Source: Amoebophrya sp. A120 | Taxonomy: Eukaryota; Sar; Dinophyceae; Syndiniales; Amoebophryaceae | DNA length: 64,000 nt | Assembly: GCA_905178155.1 (NCBI GenBank) | Contig: CAJINV010000006.1 | Coordinates: forward strand, 1,889,526 to 1,953,525 | Direction of reading: 5' to 3' | In this document: positions 59,120-64,000 of the stretch, one piece after another | Numbering within the stretch: the first letter of the stretch is position 1 | How the letters are laid out: every line of letters begins with the position of its first letter | Made by a program: the position numbers and the translations under genes | Notes under the pieces: model-generated | What the model was told of the DNA's origin: nothing | What the model saw: only the letters and a program-made list of their open reading frames with translations | Database searches by the model: none

Positions 59120-62100
59120 ATGGTAGATCATGACACTGCTTCGGGCCGCGGCGGCGGAACGACTTCTCCGACGACCGTCCCAACTGGGCAGCAGGTCCAT
59201 ACTACCTTTCAGCCCCCAGCGCGCGTGATTACAGCCGCGCTCGCAGCGGTCAGCAGGCAGCAAGGTGGATGTGGATCATCATCTTCACGACAGGCAGAAG
59301 ATGACATCGAGCGAGGGCAAAAGTATGGCCAGCGGGTTGTTTTGGACTTCCGGCGCTGCGACCTGCTTGTGTTGCCATGGCAGCTGGAGCAAGTGTTTCA
59401 TGGACGAGTGGGGGGTGCTTTATGGAACGGGTGAACAGCTTTTTATTTCAGCCAATATAATCTTCATCTTGGTTTTGTATCATCGCCATCCACATGAGGT
59501 ACATGTATGTATCACGAGTAAGAATGACACGTAAAAAATACAACGTGGTTGCCCAAATGTCCATTGTACGCTAAAAACCCGTCCCCTGGGGCGGTCAGGT
59601 GATGACGATGAACGCATCAATAAAATTCCGAATCGAAGATGCTATCCGAAGAAGATGCAGATGTTGGCTCACGAAGATAATTGGCAGTCGCATAGTACAA
59701 CTTCCAACACAACAAACTGCAAGAGCTGCAGCTTGGCGGAAACTTCCTGCAGAACCGCGCGCTTGCCCCCCTGTGCTTCAGCACGACAAGTAGAAGTGGA
59801 ACTTCCGCTGCGGCTCCAGGTAACGACCACGCGGAGCACTCCCTACCCTGTTTCCTGCCCTCTCTCCGGGTCCTAGGCCTGCAGAAAAACCGGCTTTCTG
59901 GGGTATTGAAATTGGACAGGTTGCCAGGGTCGCTCGAAGAGCTTTATCTGAACGAGAACCGGCTGGAAGGGTTGCAAATCGACTTCTGCGCTGTATCAAA
60001 AATGAGATGAAAGCGGACCTTTTTTGCATTACATCGAGGTGGTGCAACGGTAACTGTAACTGTATGCTGTAACTGTAACTGTCTGCTGTAACTGTAACTG
60101 AGAAGCTGCTTCGCCTGTCCGGCGCGCTTGTCAACACTATACTAAAGTTCTGAGTTGATGTGAAGAGGATCAGGCACCACAATTCGAACACGACAAACAC
60201 AAACAATCAATGCAGTTGGTGAAACATAATAAATGCTTTCCATTTTTCGATAAACGCACCGCCAAGACGAAAACGTCGCTACAGCACCAGCAACCTTATC
60301 GCGGTCATCCAGTACCAGTTGTAGACCAAGTGTCGTTCTTGCAAGCAAACTGAAAATCTTGCACCTGCAAAGAAATTGGATCAGTTGGCTGCCGGTGGAC
60401 ATGTTCGTTTTTATCACACGGGTTTCATCGAACCACGCCGAGGCCGCGGACACACTTGATGAGGGCACTGCTTCTGCCGGTCGTCGCGATCGCGTTAAGA
60501 ACCCCACGCGCCCCCGCGGCCCTTGCGGTTCAGTTACAGAAGTCCTGCCAAAAAATCCCAAGCTTCAGGAGTTCGGGCTGGATTGGTTTCACAAGTCTTG
60601 CTATCAAGTGGAAAACTGTCTGGGTCTGGAAAAGTGTAAACCTGTCAGGCAGATTTTCCATGACCCTGACCCATGAGGTCTGGAATGCGGGACTTAGCAT
60701 GACAGACTCTGCGAGGTCTCTGCCATGCCTATCCTAGATGAGAAACTCCCTTCCAACTTGTGCAAAAGTGGACAGCCTTTGGCACTCATGCAACACAGAT
60801 TTTTGCATTCTTCAGATTTACCATGACAAGTTGCCACCTTCCAGACCCAGACATTTTTGTAATTCATACTTGCTACGGCAGTCCGCTTATTCCGGACGAC
60901 AAGAAAACGACCGGATATCAACTGCAAAAGCATCGTACTAGTATAGATTGCATGACAAACAAGGTCCGAGCACGGGGACAGAGTCCCCGTGCGGCGACCT
61001 TCCGGCATTTGTCTGGGACGAGGGGGCTCGGGGGTTGTGGTGGCACTGGGCAGGGAGAAAAGAAGAAGCTGGCGCCGGGCCGGGGGGGCGCCGATAACTC
61101 CGGCGCGGGGTCTGTAGCTGGCCCCTAGGTCATGGCGCGGGGACCGAGTCCGCACGCTGACCTAGGGCCTTTGCCCCTGGGCCGGGCGGTTAGTTCCCGG
61201 GATGCGCCCAGAGCTGGCCCCTAGGTCATGGCGCGGGGACCGAGTCCCCCCGCTGACCTACGGCCTTTGCCCCTGGGCCGTGCGGCTGGTTTCCGGGATG
61301 GAAGCGCCACCAGCTGGCCCCTAGGTCATGGCGCGGGGACCGAGCCCCCGCGCTGCCCCAGAGCTCTTGCCCCTGGGCCGCGCGGTTAGCTTTTTTCCGG
61401 AAAGCGCCGGCACCTGGCCCCTAGGTCATGACGCGGGGACCGGGCCCCCGCGCTGCCCGAGGGCTTTTGCCCCTGGGCCGTGCGGCTAGTTTACGGGAAG
61501 CGCCAACAGCTGGCTCCTAGGTCATGACGCGGGGGCCGAGTCCCCGCGCTACCGGCCCTAGGGCCCTTGCCCCTCGGCCGTGCGGCTAGTGTACGGGAAG
61601 CGCCAACAGCTGGCTCCTAGGTCGTGACGCGGGGACCGAGTCCCCACGTTGCCCTAGGGCTTTTGCCCCGGGGCCGCGCTGTTGGTTTCCGGGAAGCGCC
61701 AAGAGCTGGGTGGCCCCTAGGTCATGGCGCGGGGACCGAGTCCCCGCGCTGCCCTAGGGCTCTTGCCCCTGGGCCGTGCGGTTGGTTTCCGGGAAGCGCC
61801 CAAAGCGGGCCCCTAGGTCATGACGCGGGGGGTGGGCCCCCTAGCTGCAAGCCCTAGGGCTTTTGATTGCCCCTGGGCCGCGCGGTTAGTTTCCGGGAAG
61901 CGCCAACAGCTGGCCCCTAGCTCATGACGCGGGGACCGAGTCCAAAGCGCCAGCACCTGGACCCGGACACCTGATGCCGGGCCGCGTATGCAATGGCGCC
62001 GGTTACGCAACTACTTGCCTGCGTCAGATTTGGATATTTCTTCCGCTCTGGATCTTTCACGCGATTCGGATCGATCCGGAAACGCTCTCCGCTCTGGATA

Positions 62101-64000
62101 TTTGTTCTGCCCCCTGCCCTGGGTGTGGTTGCCCGGGGTGTGTCGGGGGTCTTTGCCGTGGGTGTCTGTCGGGGGTGTGTCTGATATGTGTTCGGGGTGT
62201 GCCCTGTAACTTGCGAACCACGATGCTACGCGGCCACTCTACATACCCCAGAACGCAAGCCAAAGCCGCAAAAGTTCCGGCTGGGGTGTGTCGGGGGTGT
62301 GTCTGCGGTGTGTTCGGGGTGTGCCCTGCAAATTACGAATCACGGTGCTACGCGGCCACCTTACATACCCCAGAACACACCCCAAAGCTTCAAAAACTCT
62401 GGTTTTCTGCTGTTTAAATAGTAATTGACTTAGCATTACAAATTGAATTTGTAATGCGGACTGGCCTTGAGAAAAAGACTTGTCATGCATAAATGCAATT
62501 ACTACGAGTACGATACTTTTGCACAGGATACCGGAAAAAGCAGTACAACTTCCGATCCAGCCTTCAACCACCTGAATATCTATGAACTGCAAAAGTATCG
62601 TACACGTACTCGTATAACTGCATTACAAATTATTTCCTCAGCATGAGAAATAAGATTTGCAATGCAGATTTGTCTTGGGAACAAGCTTTGTAATGCAAGA
62701 CTTGCACCATCACCAACATTTAGACGAGTGCGATAGCTTTGCACAGGATAATATCAACGACTCCAGCAAATGGAGCATTGTCTCCACCGAGAGCCCAGAG
62801 TTTGAAAACTTTCTCGGGAAGTGCCGGGAAATCGTTCAAGTAGAAGAAGAACAGGTCGCACAACAATCGCAACAACCTGTCGCGGCAAAAAATAATCTTC
62901 CCGCAAACCAGCAGCAGAAAACCGGCAATGATGGCAAGAATTACGAGTTCTTGCGCACGTTGCGCGACCTCCGGAGCCGCGATGGTGGATTGGGTCCCTA
63001 CGCAGTACGTCGAGGATACCAAGCAAGGACTGCGAGTGCAGGTGACATGAACCCTGAAAATCACAACACCACCGATTTGGCGACGACGCTCGCACAGGAT
63101 GGCGGAAATAACGTAAATACTAAGCCGGGCAAAAAGAACTACAAGATCTCAAAAATGTTCTCGCGGCTCTGGAAAAGTAGTCTATTCGGACGCAGTCGTG
63201 GCGGCAGGGCGGATAAGGATGTGGTCGCAAAGGTGGGCTCTACTACTTCTGCAGCTCTCGCAACAGAAACAAGCTGTGCGCGAGGCACTGTAGACGCTAG
63301 CTGTAGTGAAAACGCGGGGAGGAGAAGGCAAGTATTAGCAGGTCCGTGTCCACCACCTTGGGGCCAGGATGCCACAGCAGCTCGAGGACTTTTCGCTAAA
63401 GAAGACGATGCCCCGCCCTCTGAATCACTTCCAGGGGGACGTAGAACTTTTACAACCCGACGAGGAGACCAGACAATGGATTGTTCCGATTCTTCATCTT
63501 CCGAAGTGGTTGATGATGATGAATTCGAGATGCTACAAGGAGTGAGCAAGATTATCACCTTCGCGGATTTGATTCTCGTCCGGCCGGCTTCGTACTCTTC
63601 ACAAGTTGTCGGTGGAGCTGGTGGGAAAACAAGCAGTGCTATATCCTGTGCAAAAGTATCGTACTCGTATAAATGCATTACAAATTTCCTCAGCATGAGA
63701 AATAAAATTTGTAATGCAGTTTTACCTTAAGAGCAAGATTTGTAATGCAAGACTTGCATTTATACGAGTACGATACTTTTGCACAGGATATGCTATAGCA
63801 AATGACGACTCGTCGCCCCGGCTTGTTCACCAGTGCCTGCTACGAGCCGTCGCTATAAATGCATTACAAATTTCCTTAGCATGAGAAATAAAATTTGTAA
63901 TGCAGTTTTACCTTAAGAGCAAGATTTGTAATGCAAGATTTGCATTTATACGAGTACGATACTTTTGCACAGGATATGCTATAGCAAATGACGACTCGTC
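59120..64000 (+). CDS. Leucine-rich-repeat protein, 5' part, continues past right edge
   Basis: ATG 59120 begins a Gly/Thr/Ser-rich leader. Leucine-rich repeats follow: LDFRRCDLLVLPWQLEQ (about 59338-59388), LQELQLGGNFLQ (from 59696 after a TAG| acceptor), LRVLGLQKNRLSG and LEELYLNENRLEGLQIDF (to about 59985), LKILHLQRNWISWLPVDMF (about 60350-60408), then LPKNPKLQEFGLDWFHKSC. Conventional introns with uncertain ends separate the first three blocks. After that, introners at 60602, 60916, 62581, 63642 and 63854 split a polar Gln/Asn/Ser-rich region (62751-63641). LRR proteins usually mediate protein binding; the partner is unknown. Confidence 0.72.
60048..60105. repeat. GTAACTGTAACTGT minisatellite in an intron
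   Basis: Three units of GTAACTGTAACTGT plus TTGCTG-like spacer lie within the intron between two LRR exons. Confidence 0.85.
60602..60867 (+). mobile_element. Introner family A
   Basis: 266 bp, TSD CTTGC on both sides. Right end closes TTGTAATTCATA. Confidence 0.92.
61112..61950. repeat. GC-rich minisatellite, about nine ~100-bp units
   Basis: Units begin AGCTGGCCCCTAGGTCATGG and share CGCGGGGACCGAGTCCCCG and TTGCCCCTGGGCCG. Base composition is far richer in G+C than anything else in the window. Confidence 0.95.
62195..62400. repeat. Two-copy direct repeat, 125-bp period
   Basis: GATGCTACGCGGCCACTCTA at about 62221 recurs as GGTGCTACGCGGCCACCTTA near 62344, with GTGTTCGGGGTGTGCCCTG before each. 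Confidence 0.85.
62581..62750 (+). mobile_element. Introner family B
   Basis: 170 bp, TSD ATATC on both sides. Left arm has a 6-bp tandem gain (GTACACGTACTCG). Confidence 0.94.
63642..63790 (+). mobile_element. Introner family B
   Basis: 149 bp, TSD TGCTA on both sides. Reference copy for the family, with intact inner hairpin GCATTACAAATTT / AATTTGTAATGC. Confidence 0.95.
63668..63853 (+). repeat. 186-bp tandem unit, introner plus exon, copy 1
   Basis: Runs from within the family B element through the 63-bp exon that follows it. It repeats from 63854 to the window edge. Confidence 0.92.
63854..63976 (+). mobile_element. Introner family B, left arm missing
   Basis: Part of the second tandem unit. 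It starts TATAAATGCATTAC and has an intact right end with TGCTA after it, but no left TIR and no matching left TSD. Confidence 0.88.

Larger units (their letters stand above)
60916..62530 (+). mobile_element. Introner family B expanded to 1.6 kb by foreign repeats
   Basis: 1,615 bp, TSD CCGGA on both sides. Left arm TATCAACTGCAAAAGCATCG and right arm ACGATACTTTTGCACAGGATA (in two parts) are family B. Between them lie a GC-rich minisatellite and a 125-bp direct repeat. The flanking frame (KKTTG-KSSTTSDPAF) is kept on removal of the whole block. Confidence 0.9.

Noticed and set aside
61600-62420. ORFs in the GC-rich array
   Set aside because: They are translations of a minisatellite and its neighbour inside an introner.
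1-64000. Repeated short motifs resembling a CRISPR-like or satellite array
   Set aside because: The motifs lie inside discrete TIR elements with TSDs, at irregular spacing and in both orientations; there are no regular spacers.
1-64000. Elements as DNA segments eliminated during development, as in ciliates
   Set aside because: Not excluded by sequence alone, since TA-rich ends and frame restoration would fit. Known Amoebophrya introners are spliced, and ordinary introns occur in the same gene, so splicing is preferred.
1-64000. A transposase or other autonomous partner for the elements
   Set aside because: No ORF in the window resembles a transposase, integrase or reverse transcriptase that I can recognise.

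Overview
The window is nuclear DNA from a protist whose genes are crowded with short, terminal-inverted-repeat (TIR) insertions. All confidently read genes are on the + strand. The pattern matches the introner-rich genomes described for Amoebophrya (Syndiniales, parasitic dinoflagellates), where introner elements form introns without GT-AG ends. The genus is an inference from that intron architecture; no marker gene fixes the species.

About 76 such elements, full or partial, are visible. They fall into at least ten families with different TIRs (called A to H, J and L here). Each starts TAT and ends ATA (rarely ATG or ACA) and is flanked by a 5-bp direct repeat (target-site duplication, TSD). 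Removing each element plus one TSD copy gives open reading frames that run on exactly. I checked this arithmetically for six genes: 242, 110, 1,801, 167, 5,433 and 247 codons including the stop. The fifth needs one extra 4-nt correction and removal of an 850-bp insert together with one 55-bp repeat copy. At least five conventional GT-AG introns, with a sixth proposed, occur in one of the same genes, so two intron classes coexist.

Layout: 103-1829, 3' end of an unrecognised gene (241 aa visible). 3216-4055, small 109-aa gene. 6470-7413, partial paralogue of the first gene. 7541-21234, casein-kinase-1-like protein kinase of 1,800 aa interrupted by 28 introners. 22554-24052, 166-aa gene with four introners, followed at 24582-24766 by an introner-free copy of its 3' end that differs only synonymously. 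24767-28427, AT-rich non-coding DNA with diverged repeats. 28428-49794, giant low-complexity protein of about 5,432 aa with Cys-pair motifs, 17 introners and one larger insertion. 49456-52323 is repeated exactly at 52424-55291 across a 100-N gap, most likely one locus assembled twice. 55115-55518, a very small ORF. 56089-58592, unrecognised 246-aa gene. 59120 to the right edge, leucine-rich-repeat gene whose introners include one swollen to 1.6 kb by a GC-rich minisatellite.

No transposase, rRNA, tRNA, CRISPR array or spliced-leader sequence was recognised, so the elements look non-autonomous here. Element coordinates run from the TAT to the final ATA and exclude TSDs; they were read by eye and may be off by one or two bases where no frame check was possible.
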